A DNA stretch of 64,000 nucleotides from Ceriagrion tenellum (lineage: Eukaryota > Arthropoda > Insecta > Odonata > Coenagrionidae). The position numbers were made by a program, and so were the translations under genes. The notes beneath the pieces are model-generated. The model had not been told where the DNA came from, ran no database searches, and saw only the letters and a program-made list of their open reading frames with translations. Below are positions 22,031 through 34,500 of this stretch, in pieces (the stretch's first letter is position 1; every line of letters begins with the position of its first letter). The stretch is from assembly GCA_963169105.1 (NCBI GenBank), contig OY720639.1:46419848-46483847 (forward strand). The letters are read 5' to 3'.

Positions 22031-22876
22031 CAATTATATATATATATAATATATATTCGTTATAAAACAAGTTATTACTTAAGTTAGAAAGAAATCTACT
22101 CGCGGAAACTGAAAAAGAAATAACAACTGTTGGTTATTTTAAAAATAATCGGTGATAATCCTTGCGCTATTATTTACTGTACTGAATTCTACTTATACCA
22201 CTTAGTGAAAATACTGGAAATTATGTGAGATTTGCGTTAATGTCCAACTAATTCATAAAAATAAACAGACAAAAAATACCGGCATGCCGAAAATATTGCA
22301 TCGGTACAAGCAGTGCTCTGAAATTTTCGTTGTTTAAAAATCTGGACCAACTTTTTTTTAGGAGGTGCCAATTATTAGTATTTTTCCGTACTGTAATATT
22401 TTCCGTAGTTTTGATTGGGATCGCTACGATGTGGCATCTTCAGGATACAATATTAGAGTACACACATTAACACAAATTAACAGTCGTGCATTTGAACAGC
22501 TGTATTTTACAGTAGGGACTACTAAAAGGAGATTTATCTAAAAATTCTTAGTGCAAAGGTCCTTTCCGCAAAGGGTAATCGGCAAAAAAAACTTCACTTC
22601 TTAAGTGCTAATGTGAAGGAGTCATTGACAGTTAAGGACAATACTTCGTGGAAGTCTTCTTCTTGCCGTATAAAAGGATCCTGTGACCTTTTTCCTCTCG
22701 AATTACCGTATTCTCGAGCTTAAGGTGGCTGAAGGGGTAATCGTAATTGATTTCGGCAATTAATTACTTTTCGTGTTAGCCGATAAAAAATTCAGTGCCC
22801 ACGTTTTATTTGAAAACAACTATTTTTGCGGTGGAAATCACCATGCACGAGGTAATTTATGTGATGGAAGAATTAT
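22031..22876. other. Unassigned intronic sequence
   Basis: Begins with a short TA run (22036-22053); otherwise nothing recognised. Confidence 0.4.
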
Positions 22877-23101
22877 GATTGACATTTTTTGCCTTAACCC
22901 ATCAGAGACTTAATCATTTTAATAGCAAGTATAAAAAAAATTCCTGCGTAATTTGAGAAGGGAATTTCGTTATTTAGTCGTGAAAGAAATTGATATTTTT
23001 CGCCTTAACCCATCAGAGACTTAATAGTTTTAATAACAAGTATAAAAAAATTTCCTGCGTGATTTGAGAAAGGTTATCTCGTTATTTAGTCGTGAAAGAA
23101 A
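22877..23101. repeat. Tandem duplication, 111-bp period
   Basis: Two adjacent copies share CGCCTTAACCCATCAGAGAC, TTTAAT(A)ACAAGTATAAAA and TCGTTATTTAGTCGTGAAAG at an offset of 111 bp, with about 10% divergence. Noncoding. Confidence 0.8.
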
Positions 23102-23206
23102 TGTATGTTTTACGAGTTACCATGAGTTTACGGACAAATCATCCGACAGCTTACCCATCTTCCTTCTCACAACTAATTTTTTTTCATTGTTGTCCCGCAC
23201 TGTTTC

Positions 23207-24010
23207 CTAAAATGTCGTCTGTTTTCTAATTTGTAGTCCTATCATCTTCGAACACAACAGTTTTATTTTTCCCATGAACGTCTGCATATCCCAAGACCTG
23301 AAAGCATCTCTAATTTTCCACTCTTCGGCTCCCAATGACCTCTTTTCCATATCTTGAGTGACCTGTTTCATCCAATCATCTGGATGTCGTCCCCTTTTCC
23401 TCCTACCTTGTGGTTGCCAGTTCAGTATTTTTTTTGGCCATCGTTCATCCTCCATTTTTTTTACGTGGCCGTACCATTCCAACCATCTACTCTCTATTTC
23501 CCCGGTGACTATTTGTTCTATATTAATTCTAGTCTGTATTTTTTCGTTGGTAATCCTTCCTAACCTTGATATTCCGCAGCTTCTCCTAAAAAAATCCATT
23601 TCCACAGCCTCTGTCTTAGTGTTTGGGTCATTTCCACGGTTCTTATCCACAGAGAAGTATGCTTTGAATAATTGTTTGATATTGTTTTGAAAGCTTCCGC
23701 GGAGTGGTGAGATGTATGTAGATTACATTAGGAAATACCATTTACTCTCTATTTCCTCGGTGACTATTTATTCAATATTAATCCTAGTCTGTATTTTTTC
23801 GTTGGTAATCCTTCCTAACCTTTATACTCCGCAGCTTCTCCTAAAAAAATCCATTTCCACAGCCTCCAGTCTCTGTTTTAGTGTTTGGGTCATTTCCACG
23901 GTTCTTATCCACAGAGAAGTATGCTTTGAATAATTGTTTGATATTGTTTTGAAAGCTTCCGCGGAGTGGTGAGATGTATGGAGATGTAGATTACTTTGGA
24001 AATATAGCAC
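23207..24010 (-). mobile_element. LINE family C C-terminus with internal tandem duplication
   Basis: Minus frame 23650-23207: MDFFRRSCGISRLGRITNEK, WLEWYGHVKKMEDERWPKKI, GRRKRGRHPDDWMKQVTQDM, an RTE-type LINE tail. The part encoding TKTEAVEMDFFRRSCG and upstream is repeated at 23740-23990, offset 262 bp, so the array is a local duplication of an already dead copy. Confidence 0.75.
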
Positions 24011-24079
24011 AAGTAATTCGGAGGAAAATGGAAATATTAGCTGGGATTTGTACGCATAAGTGAGTTTTACGGGGACTCC

Positions 24080-24330
24080 CGGCTATTGCACTTCTTCATC
24101 ATTGTAGTCCAATCTTATTTGAGCACAGCAGTCACATTTTCATCATGAGCACTTTCTTAGCTTCGGCTATTCTTTGCTCAATGTCCGTTGTACTTCTCCC
24201 GTCCTATGTGATGCCTCCTCCGAGATAGGTGAAGGAATCCACTTGCTCTAATTTCTCCCCTCTCAGGGTAACGTCTACATTCACCTTCTCTCTTCCGCAT
24301 ACTGTGTCTTCTGCCCTATCACCTCCAATT
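24080..24330 (-). pseudogene. LINE family A fragment
   Basis: Minus strand GREKVNVDVTLRGEKLEQVD, SFTYLGG and STTDIEQRIAEAKK, the segment following the RT catalytic motif in family A. Frames are broken. Confidence 0.65.
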
Positions 24331-24334
24331 TCTC

Positions 24335-24420
24335 TGATAGTTACCTAACATCCTCTGTCGCGCCCCACCCTCCTCCCCCAATAGCGGCTCGTCGGGAAGT
24401 ATGGGGATATAGAGATTGAG
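24335..24420 (+). mobile_element. CR1/Jockey-like LINE 3' UTR scrap
   Basis: Matches the 3' UTR end of the copy at 24880-25275 (CGCCCCACCCTCC..AATAGCGGCTCG..GGGAAGTATG). Coding sequence absent. Confidence 0.5.
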
Positions 24421-24491
24421 ATGCACCTCAAGTACTTCTGCTCCTTGAAAAAAATATCAGCATTATAATGTACTTTATTTCTTACTTTCAG

Positions 24492-24553
24492 AGAACGACG
24501 GACACTCGATTATTTTTCAACCATAGGTACAGTAGAGAGAGGCGTTGTCATCA
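24492..24553 (+). other. Lipocalin A 5' UTR in exon 2
   Basis: A pyrimidine tract and TTACTTTCAG end at 24491, so the coding exon probably begins at 24492 with 62 nt of 5' UTR before ATG at 24554. Gene B shows the same layout (acceptor 53535, 56 nt UTR). Confidence 0.5.
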
Positions 24554-24691
24554 ATGGCTCTAACTTCAAGTCCACTCACAATATGCTTGATTCTCATCGG
24601 AATCTTCGCAGGATATAATGGGCAGAAACTGAAGCCCGGGATGTGTCCCGCGCTGAATTCCTCCCCGGCTCCCACGCTAACGATCGGAAAT
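24554..24691 (+). CDS. Lipocalin A coding exon 1
   Basis: 46 codons from ATG (TCATCAATGG context), ending phase 0 at donor AAT|GTAAGT. Encodes the signal peptide and PGMCPALNSS with C31. Exactly the same length (138 nt) as exon 1 of gene B. Confidence 0.88.
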
Positions 24692-27600
24692 GTAAGTGTA
24701 CATCCGAAGGGTAACCGTTTTTGGGGGCTCAAGAACGTCGTGTCGTATATTTTCGAGTGTAAATCACCCAAAAAAATGGACTATAATTGGTGACTCGAGT
24801 GTAAGTTGGTAATCGAAAAAGAGACAACTTTTTCGTTTTATGACAAAGCATTGGAAAAAATAAACCAAGGACAATTTTCCGACGCTACTACAACTTTTGA
24901 GGGGATTAAGGTGGGAGTCCCTAGAAACTCGGAGGCTCCACGCTAGGCTAAGCTTGCTCGAGAAATTCAAAAGTAATGTGTTTCGGAGCGACACAAAGAA
25001 CTTTATCGCGACGCCTCACTACATCTCTAGGTCTGACAGAAGCGATGAAATAAGAGAGATACACTGCCGAACAGATAGGTACAAAAACTCGTTCTTTCCG
25101 CGAACAATAAGCGACCGCAATAGAAACTGAGCTCCACTGCATACACTCCTATAATTAATGTCACCATTTCATCTCCCAAAACCTTATCCCTTACATCTCT
25201 TCGCGGCTGGTGTCCTAACACCCCCTGCCACGCGCCCATGCGGCGGCTCGCAGGGTAGTATGTAGATATGGAATACTTATATAAATATAGCACAAGTAAA
25301 ATACTATTTGGAAAAAAGTGACGGTAACAAGTGAAAATCAGTCAAATGTAATCGATGACGGCGAACCGATTACTTTCATTCAATTACTTTCCATTACTCA
25401 ATGTACAAATGGTTAGTTTTTACCCACTTCATCAGGCCTTTCTCAACATCGTTACGCCGTCGTCAGTTCTATCTTACCTAGGCCTAGTGACCTAGGGGCC
25501 TAGTGAAAGTTGGAACACTCGCGGATCCCTTGACGTGATATCACGTCATGCCGCACTCATAGGGTTAAGGAGGAGTGAGAGGTTTGAGGGGGTGGGGTAG
25601 TGGAAGGTTTATTGATGGGAGTTCAAACAGTTACGAGATATCATTTGATTTGTTAACATATTCCACCAAGTTACGCCTGAAACTACCTATCAGTCCCCTG
25701 GGAAATTGACGGGACTAAGGTGATATGATTGCTCCTTGAAGAACGTTGGATTGTATGGTTTATATTTTTGGACATGATAAAAATATGATTAATACCATCC
25801 TATCATTCCGTATTTCTCAATTTGGAATTCGAAGCCTTTTCTTGCGCAAAGCACGTGTCATATGTTCTCATTTCCAGTTCACCAATCTTCACAAAGCTCT
25901 TTTTGTCTTTCAGCTCGTGGCTACATGGAGGGTCATCGGTCGCACCCCAAACATTCACCGTAATGACTGGAAATGCGAGACGTATACGTTTACTCAGATC
26001 ACGGCGAATACGAAATACACAGTGACCATTGCTGGAGTGCAGAAAATGTAAGTATATATTCATCCACACGGCTCCAGTTCTAAAAGCAGTTTGGGCGATA
26101 AACATATTACTTCTCATACAATTCGATGAATTTGGCCTCATCATGAAGAAAATTTGGCATCTTTCCATTATTAAAAATTATATCAGCCATTAAACATACA
26201 TACCTTCGAGTTACTTGCATAACAATACCAGCCATTTTCCATGTGAAATGACCCTCGTAAATCGCGTACTCGTCTGTGAAGAAGTGTATGAGAGTAGGTG
26301 TAGCAAAACGGATGCCTATGTAAGGACAGGGAGGACTGCAGGAAAGCGGAGTTAACTTCACCGGTCTATCGCAGAGAATGAAACTTAAATTGCTCTGCCA
26401 ATCCCTAAAAGTTAACGGTGAAAATACGTGCATGTAAAGTGGCCTGAAAATACGATTGGGGGAGATTGTAATTACTTCAACAGAAAAGTAATCAATTGCA
26501 GGTTAAAAAAATACTATCATTTATTTGAGAGCGATGGCTTTCGCGGTTCCCTACATTAACCTCCTTCATTTTTCGAGATCTACCGCGTCATTTGTTGGAT
26601 AGTGACATCAATTTCGCTGACACTACTGTCAGCGTCTTCAGTTCGAAGATTCCAGTCATTTCGGTGAAAGCATGGGGTGCGACCGATAAAATCTTCGACC
26701 TGAAGACGCTGACAGCTGTCAGCGAAACTGTTATCATGCCATCCAACTGAAGACGCGGTAGATCCAGAAAGATGAAGGAGATCAACTATCATTTATTTAT
26801 TTGAAAAAGTCCCAAAAACGGCACAAAGGCTTATTACAATGGATGACCACCATACAAATAAATTAGAAGCATTAAAAAAATATAAAAATTATAACAGAAA
26901 ATGGAAAACAAAAGAACAGAGGAACGCGGACGAGGACTTGACGATAAACAGGGTAAATGGATGGGGATGATTTGCCCATATGGGTAGTAAGGAGGGATAT
27001 GAGAGCGGAGGGTGGCGAGAAGAGGTCAAGGGAAGGTGAATGCGAAGCCAGAGAGTTGAGCATTTTTTGGAATGCGGTAGAATAGGAAAAACCTGGATAT
27101 TTAAAGACGTTTTGGGGATGTTAATAAGACAACTATTGCGTGTGGTACAAGGAGGAACGTGAAATGGAAAGAGAGGAAGAAGGTTATTGGTGCGGAGAGT
27201 AACACTCCGGATGCAATGAAGGAACTTCATGTCAGGGAGCACATGACGGACAGATAGGTTGGGGATTCCGAGGGAAGACAGGATAAATTCTTGAAAAAAT
27301 TTCTGAGGGAAGGATGGGCAATGGCGAGAAGAAATTTAGTAGGACGATTAAGCAGTTTCAAGGTTGTTTCAAGGTCCTGTATCCCATCCAGGGACAGCTA
27401 CTTAAATTAAAGTGCATAATTCGAATAAGGTCTTCATTATGACTGGGGAACTATCTCGCTCAGATTACCTTAATTTTAAACAGATGGTGGATATTCTTGC
27501 TAAACATCCGCTAATTCGTCCTTTCGCCGTGCTATTCAAAGGAAAGTAAGAGAAAAATAGAAATGATAAATATGATTGTTATTATGGTTGAGTTAGATGA

Positions 27601-28468
27601 TGTAATGGCCTCTCCATATGCCTCAATAACCCTAGAGGTTGATTCCTTCTTTCGGGTTTTCCGCCGCGTTGGTTCATGTTGAGGACAATATTTCGCCGGC
27701 TGTCCTGCTGGCTTCCTCATATTGTCCTCAACATGAACCAACGCGGCGGAAAACCCGAAAGAAGGAATCAACCTCTATCAATGCCCCGCGGAAGCCTTCA
27801 TCAGAACCTCAATAACCCTCTTCAAACTTCCAACGCATGAGCAGATTCACGTCAATAGAATATGGGTCAAGAACTATTGTTGGACTTACTTTAAAAAATC
27901 AATTAACTAAGTCTTCAATGACTCGAAATTTCCCCTTAGGCCACCTAAGACTCTGGACTCAGTGTCACTTATTTCAGGATTTACCTAGCAATACCTAGAC
28001 ATAAGAGTAGACTAAACGCTGTGGGTATGTTATCTGAGGAGTGTTTGCGGCAAAAGTAGGATGGATTGGATCAGGAATGAGTGGGTGATAAATGAATGTG
28101 GGTTAGATGCTCCAGAAATGGACATATATGAATGGAGTGTGCTTCGTTGGTTTGGCCATGTTGAGAGAATGGATGAGAGTCAAATAATGAAACAGATATA
28201 TTAGAGTAAAATGAATGGTGGGAGAGGTAGGTAGGCCGAGAAAGTTGTGGTTGAATCTAGTTGAGGAAATTCTTAGGAGGAGTAATATCAGGAGTCTTAA
28301 AAACAGGAGAGCGTGTATGAAGCAGTCAATAGGGGTAAATGAGGCAAACGAGGTTTGCAGGGATAGGTAATTATGGAGGAAATTACTGAAGCAGAGTTAG
28401 GTGTGCAAATATATACTTATAAATGTAATTTTGTGACTGTCCCTACCCCGGAATGGAACGGCGTGATT

Positions 28469-28557
<89 letters not shown>

Positions 28558-31500
28558 GATGTGGATAGGATGGAGGAGATAGACACACAAAAAAAGAGAC
28601 GATCACACTTACATCGCTAGCTTTCGGAACTAGTCCGTCTTCAAGGCGTATCATTGTTCCGTGATACGCCTTGAAGACGGACTAGTTCCGAAAGCTAGCT
28701 ATGTAAGTGTGATCGTCTCTTTTTTTTGTGTGTCTATCAACTCCATCCTATCCACATCGCGTGTTCATCGCCGCATGGCTGACATATATATATATATATA
28801 TATATGTATGTATATATAGCATCTATGAAGTATGTTTTATAGATTGAGATGAAAGAATAGGGTTTTCGGTCTAGTTTTTCTGTTTATCTACATTTGCCTC
28901 GTTGAAATATCATGTAAGCAACTACTAGGTCGTGTGGCAAGGGGTGATTCCAAACTAGGCCATCGGCACTCATCCTACTTCAAGTCTGAGCCTCACGCGT
29001 TCGGCGCGAAAAGCTGTTTTTGTAAAAACCGGTCATCAACCTTGAAAATGAAGGAAGTACCATGATGACGTTAGATGACTTTTACATCAAATATTTGGCA
29101 GAAGTAAAGATTTGGGCTCATTGGAGAACCCGAGCAGTTTTCACTAACAACCTCTGCAATGATCTAATGCTTTTTAGTAAGGGGAAAATACGTGGGATAT
29201 CTAGGGTGAATGTATCCAGTTTAATTGTATTTTATCGATAAATTTTCCCAATTTTCAGTCCTCGTGTCATTGTAACTTTTCTAAGTATGCCATTCGTGTA
29301 CCTGTGTTCAATATTTTATGGTAATCGATTCGCCAGTTCATCCGTAATGAGGATACAGAGAGGTCACTTATTTGTGGCTGTAGGGTGGTCCCAAACAAAA
29401 TAAGAATAACAAATATGCCCACAAACAGGTTGTTGCCTTTCCATTTCTGTATATTCGAACGGAGTTCATACTTTTACTCTCTGAGGTGTGCATTTCATTA
29501 CTTGGAAGAATTTTAATGCCTTTCACAGGTCATAATGTCAATGTATTAGTTCAATTAATCAATCACGCCAATTATCAGCAACTTATGTGATCCGTGTATT
29601 AAAAACTTACTTGAAAACCTAATGCTTGTTTTCAGTGCTCTTTTTAACAGCGGCCTTGGCAGCGTAAGCGGGACTGTGACTGTCACCGGAGCCAATGGGG
29701 CCAATTCCTCTCCTGGGACCTACTTCACGTTCAACATAAATTTTGCAGGTAAGTGTGGTTAGTAATAAAATTGGGATTGATATACAATTTCTTCATCAAA
29801 AATCATCATCGTTTCAATCCTCAGATTCATTAACTGCTGCCATCCAGTCTTTCCTCTTCACTGCTAACTCTATTAAATTCTAAAATTTCTTCCGCCCTCA
29901 ATCCTTTATTTGGGCCGCGAACCTAATCAACACTTGTATTTATTCCGTCTCAAAAGATCCAATAACAATGCAATTGCTTGTGTCACCGTTTTTGATGAAA
30001 TTCAATTCTGGTGCTCACATAACAACATGCGTAGGCAATTGGATGAATTGAAATAAATAATACCACGGAGTATGAATTCAAACTGACCGCGCGACCATGG
30101 AACCAGTCGACTACAGAGACGCCGTTAGACAATTCCAGAACTTCTTAAGAATGTATAAGCTCATTAACGCGGGGGCGAGCGCTCTATATTATTGCTCCAA
30201 CATAATTCACAGTAAAATAAAATACTTTTCAAGGAAAACGATTTAATTGCTCATTAAAATGTTCTAAACTTGTAATTATATTTTAACTTTATAAATTATA
30301 TATGTGGACCCCAGAAGTCAAGAGGTCTAAGTGACATTTTTGAAAAAAATAAGTTAGGTACAGGAATGGGATGTGAAAATATTAATCTTTTAGGTGGTAA
30401 AGGGATCCAAGTGATTTTCTTAACAGGTGCTGCTATCTAGGGTAATGCCTCTTAACTACTTAGTGGGTTGTACCAAACATTTTCAACTTTGACTTAAGTT
30501 TTCTCTAAACATTGGTTTTGTTACCTAGACCCCTTGACTTCTGGGGTCCTCATATGTGATTTATGTATTGAGTTTAGCCCCAATGCTGCGAATTATTTAA
30601 TTGTTTTCGCGAGTAACGTAACACTACGCCTTTTATTGAGCGGATCTTCGAACGGATTAGTCCGTGAACGAGACCAGCATTCGAGGAGAACGACTCCTTC
30701 GTGGAGAAGACTGGCCCTGTAATTGACGGCTCATTCCGCGAATATAAATTCATAGATTATTAATTATAGATTATAAATATATATTCAGAGCTCTAATGGC
30801 CGGTTGCAGGAACGACACATCTGTATTCTGTCAACTTGTGGGAGCCCTAAGCCATGACAATCATTCAATAAGTGTTGCAGATGCATTAGATACATTTATG
30901 GTTTCACAACTTATGGCATGGAGTTATGAGTTTCATAATTAACCAGGATGGCGAAAAACCCAATGAACCACTTCGAGACTTAAGTACTTGATAAAAGAGT
31001 TGTTTGGAGACATATGACCGGTTTGCTCACTCTACATGACTAATCATTATGTGCATTAGTAATTAATCGTACGCTGAGCTTTCATAATTATTATCCGGCG
31101 GTAGAAGACTATATCAAATATTCGAAGGTATAATCTATTGGTAAATTAGTCATATAACTGGTAAATGTGTTCCTGCAACCCGAATCTTTTTATGAGATCT
31201 AGAACTTTATGAATCTCATGACTATTGATTCCGCGACTAAATGTTCTTGCAACCGGCGATAAGTTATCGGGAATTTGGTAAAATTTTGGATACCACATTT
31301 GACGCAAACAAACAGCTCATTCTCAATAAAAAACCTTTTAAGAAAGGCATAATTATTAAATATCGTCTCTATACATGTTGGTTACTGAATTTTCAACGGC
31401 ATTGCTTCAATGGATGAAATTTCGGAGCTCTACGTCATCAGGATGTAGATTAAATTCAAATAAAAAGAGCCGAACCTGATAAACAGATGAAACTGAATAA

Positions 31501-34500
31501 AACCTTTTGAAATATCAACCCCTCTTCGTTTTCTCGCGGCAGCCATCTTTTCAAGACGACGCATGCAAAATTTTGTGAATGTTGATGTTTCCTTCATTTT
31601 AAATAACTCAATATCTAACGATGAAATAGGAAAGATGCTGAAAACATACTATTTAGCACACTCTGAAAAACAATTCCTGTATGTTTTCTTTTTCGTTTTA
31701 TGTCCTTTATCGTTGAAATAGTACGGCTACGTCCACGTCCCACACTGCGAATCGCCGCATGAGTGTGTGGCAGGAGGTGTGAGTACACCGGCTATGTAAA
31801 GCTGTAAAGGATGAGGTTATGGGGAGAAATCGCGACGTGTATTATGAGAGTGTATTGAGTGGAGCTCAGTTTCTAATATGGTCACTTATTGTGCGTTGAA
31901 ATAAGAAATATTTGTGCCTATCTATTCAGCAACATTTCTCTCTTATTTTAACGCTTCGGTCTGACCTAGAGATGTAGGTCCGTATTCATAGTCGTTACCT
32001 GGGTGTCCCCCAGGTGTGGGGGAGACCCTTGGCTCAGAAATAGTATTCATAGTCGTTGTCCAGGGGATTGTTGTCCCCTAACCCTCCCCCAGGCCGTCGA
32101 TTTCCTGGGTAAGGCATGCAGCTTACCCAAAGCTACCCTAACGCAGTACTGCTGCCCACGCGTGGGACGAATGGATACTACTGTACTAATGGCAGGACAC
32201 GATAATATCAACATCTTTCCATGGTAACGTCTTCTGTTTACAAACACGAGTACTTATTGAATCACCCTCGTATTCCTCTTCATTCAAATTACATAAATAT
32301 TTAAGTAATATTGAAATCATTCTCTCATATTCCTTCAATCATTTTTTATCAACATTTTGTAAAAGTATACTGTATTATTGTTTATAGCGTGCTTGGTTAT
32401 GGTGAGAAATGAGCATCGAAAATATCGAGAACCATTCAGCGAAACCGTTCATATGTATTTTTGCGTGGGATTGTTGTCAAATCTCTTACCCAGGCGTCCC
32501 CTGGCTGGTACCCAGTTAAGGCTGGTTACCCAGGTTAGGTTTTTGAATCGCTCAGCGTAGGGGACCCCTAGAAGTTACCTGGCTAGGGGATACCCAGGTA
32601 ACCCCTAGGAATACGACTATGAATACGGGCAGTAGTGTGGCATCATGATAATATACTCTATGTCGCTCTGAAACGCGCCAGTTGAGAATTTCTCAAGCAA
32701 TATAAACCTAGAGTGTAGCCTCCCAGTCCCAAGGGGCTCCCAAAAGTTGTAAAACACCATGTGTTTGCTCGTAGCAGTTTTTAACGAAGCGAGCAGATTT
32801 TCTTTGTATTGTATTTATTTTTTATTAATTCTCTCTGTCCTGGGTCAACTATACTAGTGGCGTAATCTACGTGTGAGGTTCTAAACAGAGAGGAGTTGCA
32901 CCTCTATTCCCCTTTTTCAGCCGAATATATTTCTTTTATTCGCTTGATAAATCCTAGTTTTTTATCCTGTGGAGGTTGTTTTGTAATAGTTGAATCTTGT
33001 TTTAATTGAAGGCTAATTTTTTTTCCTTTGAAAAAATGGGTTTTCGACTCGTAAAACTGTGCGAAGGAGGAAAATGTCTTATTAAAGAGATATTTTTTAC
33101 TCAAGGTAGTTGAGTAGAAGAATTATTTTAGCTAGTTATATACGTATGCAACTCTCAACTCTGAAGTAATTGTTTAACTTGCAAAGCTAACCCGTTACTG
33201 ATAAATCACAAAATACAAGAGTCATGCAGGTATCAAGCGAAACGTGATATTAGTACTATGTGACAGATTGAGAAGCAGTAATTAGGGAGCTACACTACCT
33301 GTCAACTATCCTACTTCTGCATCTACATCTACATACTACCCTGCGAGCCGCATGCGAGCCGTCGCATGAGCGTGTAGCAGGGGGTGTTAGGACACTAGCA
33401 GCGTAAGGGATAACTTTGGGAGGAAGGTGAAATGGTGGCGTGTATTATGAGAGTGTATTTAGTGGAGCTCAGTTTTTATTGTGGTCGCTTATTGTGCGCG
33501 GAATGAACGAGTTTTTTTACAGATCTGTGTAGTAATGTATCTATTATTTTATCGCTTCTATGAGACCTAGATATGTAATTAGGAGTCACGATAATATTCT
33601 CTGTGTCGCTCTGAAAAATATCAGTTCTGAATTTCTCAAGCAGCCTAAGCCGTGTAGCCTCCGAGTCTCTAGGGCCTCCCACCTTTACCCCTCTAAAATT
33701 TTTGAAACACCATATGTTCGCTCGTACCTGTTTTTAACGAAGCGTGCAACTTTTCTTTGTAATTTATCATTTTTTTGGTTAAATCTTAATGGCCAGGGTC
33801 CCAAATGCTCACGGCATATTCGAGGTGTGGCCTAACCAGAGCGAAGTAGCATCTCTCATCACTTCGAAGTCTCATTAGCAGCCATTATGGTCTTTTAAAC
33901 TTTCTGTTCGACAGTCCATTTCCCTATTTTTATTCTCAATATTTGAACTACCGTGGTATGCTGGAGTTCGTAAGTAATTAATAACTTCGTCGGAAAATAT
34001 TGTTTTTTTTTTAATTTAAATGAATGATGGAATCTTATTTTCAGTCAATGGTTTGCAAGCAATTTCCATCCCAGTTGATGAAATAATATCGGGAATCGGA
34101 GATTTTCAAATAATATCGAGACATCCATAAATGACCGTTAGTGGGAGTTTACTCATTTAAGAAAGTATTCCTCCCTAAGAAGGAATGTTCCCTTATAACA
34201 ATGATGATTTATTTTTTCTTTTTTGCAGGCAAGACCACCTCTTTGAATTATTACATCGTCCTCACGGATAACACTAATTACATCGTTTTGTACGCTTGCG
34301 AAAATTTCCTTCTGGGGAAAGTGGGTAAGTTAACATTTTTTTAAAGATATCTGACGTGAAATTATAACAATAGAAATTTGTTCAGTGTTTGCGTCACATG
34401 ATAAGTCATTATTAATCACATTATATTGCTCGACTGGTTTACACTGGAAAGAAGCTAACGCCATAAAATGTTTTTCTATTGCAGATAGCCTGATTGTTCT

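Larger units (their letters stand above)
26527..26784. mobile_element. Foldback element carrying antisense lipocalin exon fragment
   Basis: Imperfect inverted repeats of ~90 bp (about 26561-26650 and 26691-26780) surround a 40-nt centre. On the minus strand the centre matches lipocalin A exon 2 at 34 of 38 positions, including ATCGGTCGCACCCCA and AATGACTGGAA, and reads IGRTPCFHRNDW against IGRTPNIHRNDW. A perfect 14-bp direct repeat ACTATCATTTATTT flanks the unit (26513-26526, 26785-26798), so it appears to have inserted as a block. Each arm carries a hammerhead-like core. In the gene A pre-mRNA the centre is antisense to exon 2. Confidence 0.8.

Noticed and set aside
22877..23101. CRISPR-like repeat
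   Set aside because: Only two adjacent 111-bp copies with no spacers, in a eukaryotic intron.
24545..24793. 82-aa single-exon reading of lipocalin exon 1
   Set aside because: It starts at TTG and reads into the intron; ATG 24554 and donor 24692 give exact parity with gene B exon 1.
28373..28654. Open frames rich in YIYIYI on both strands
   Set aside because: They are translations of the (TA)n microsatellite at 28471-28554.
28555..28764. Hammerhead core in the large inverted repeat
   Set aside because: The motif reads CTTGAAGA, with an extra T inside the invariant CUGANGA, so it was not listed as a ribozyme core despite GAAA and AGCTAGCT stem III-like sequence.
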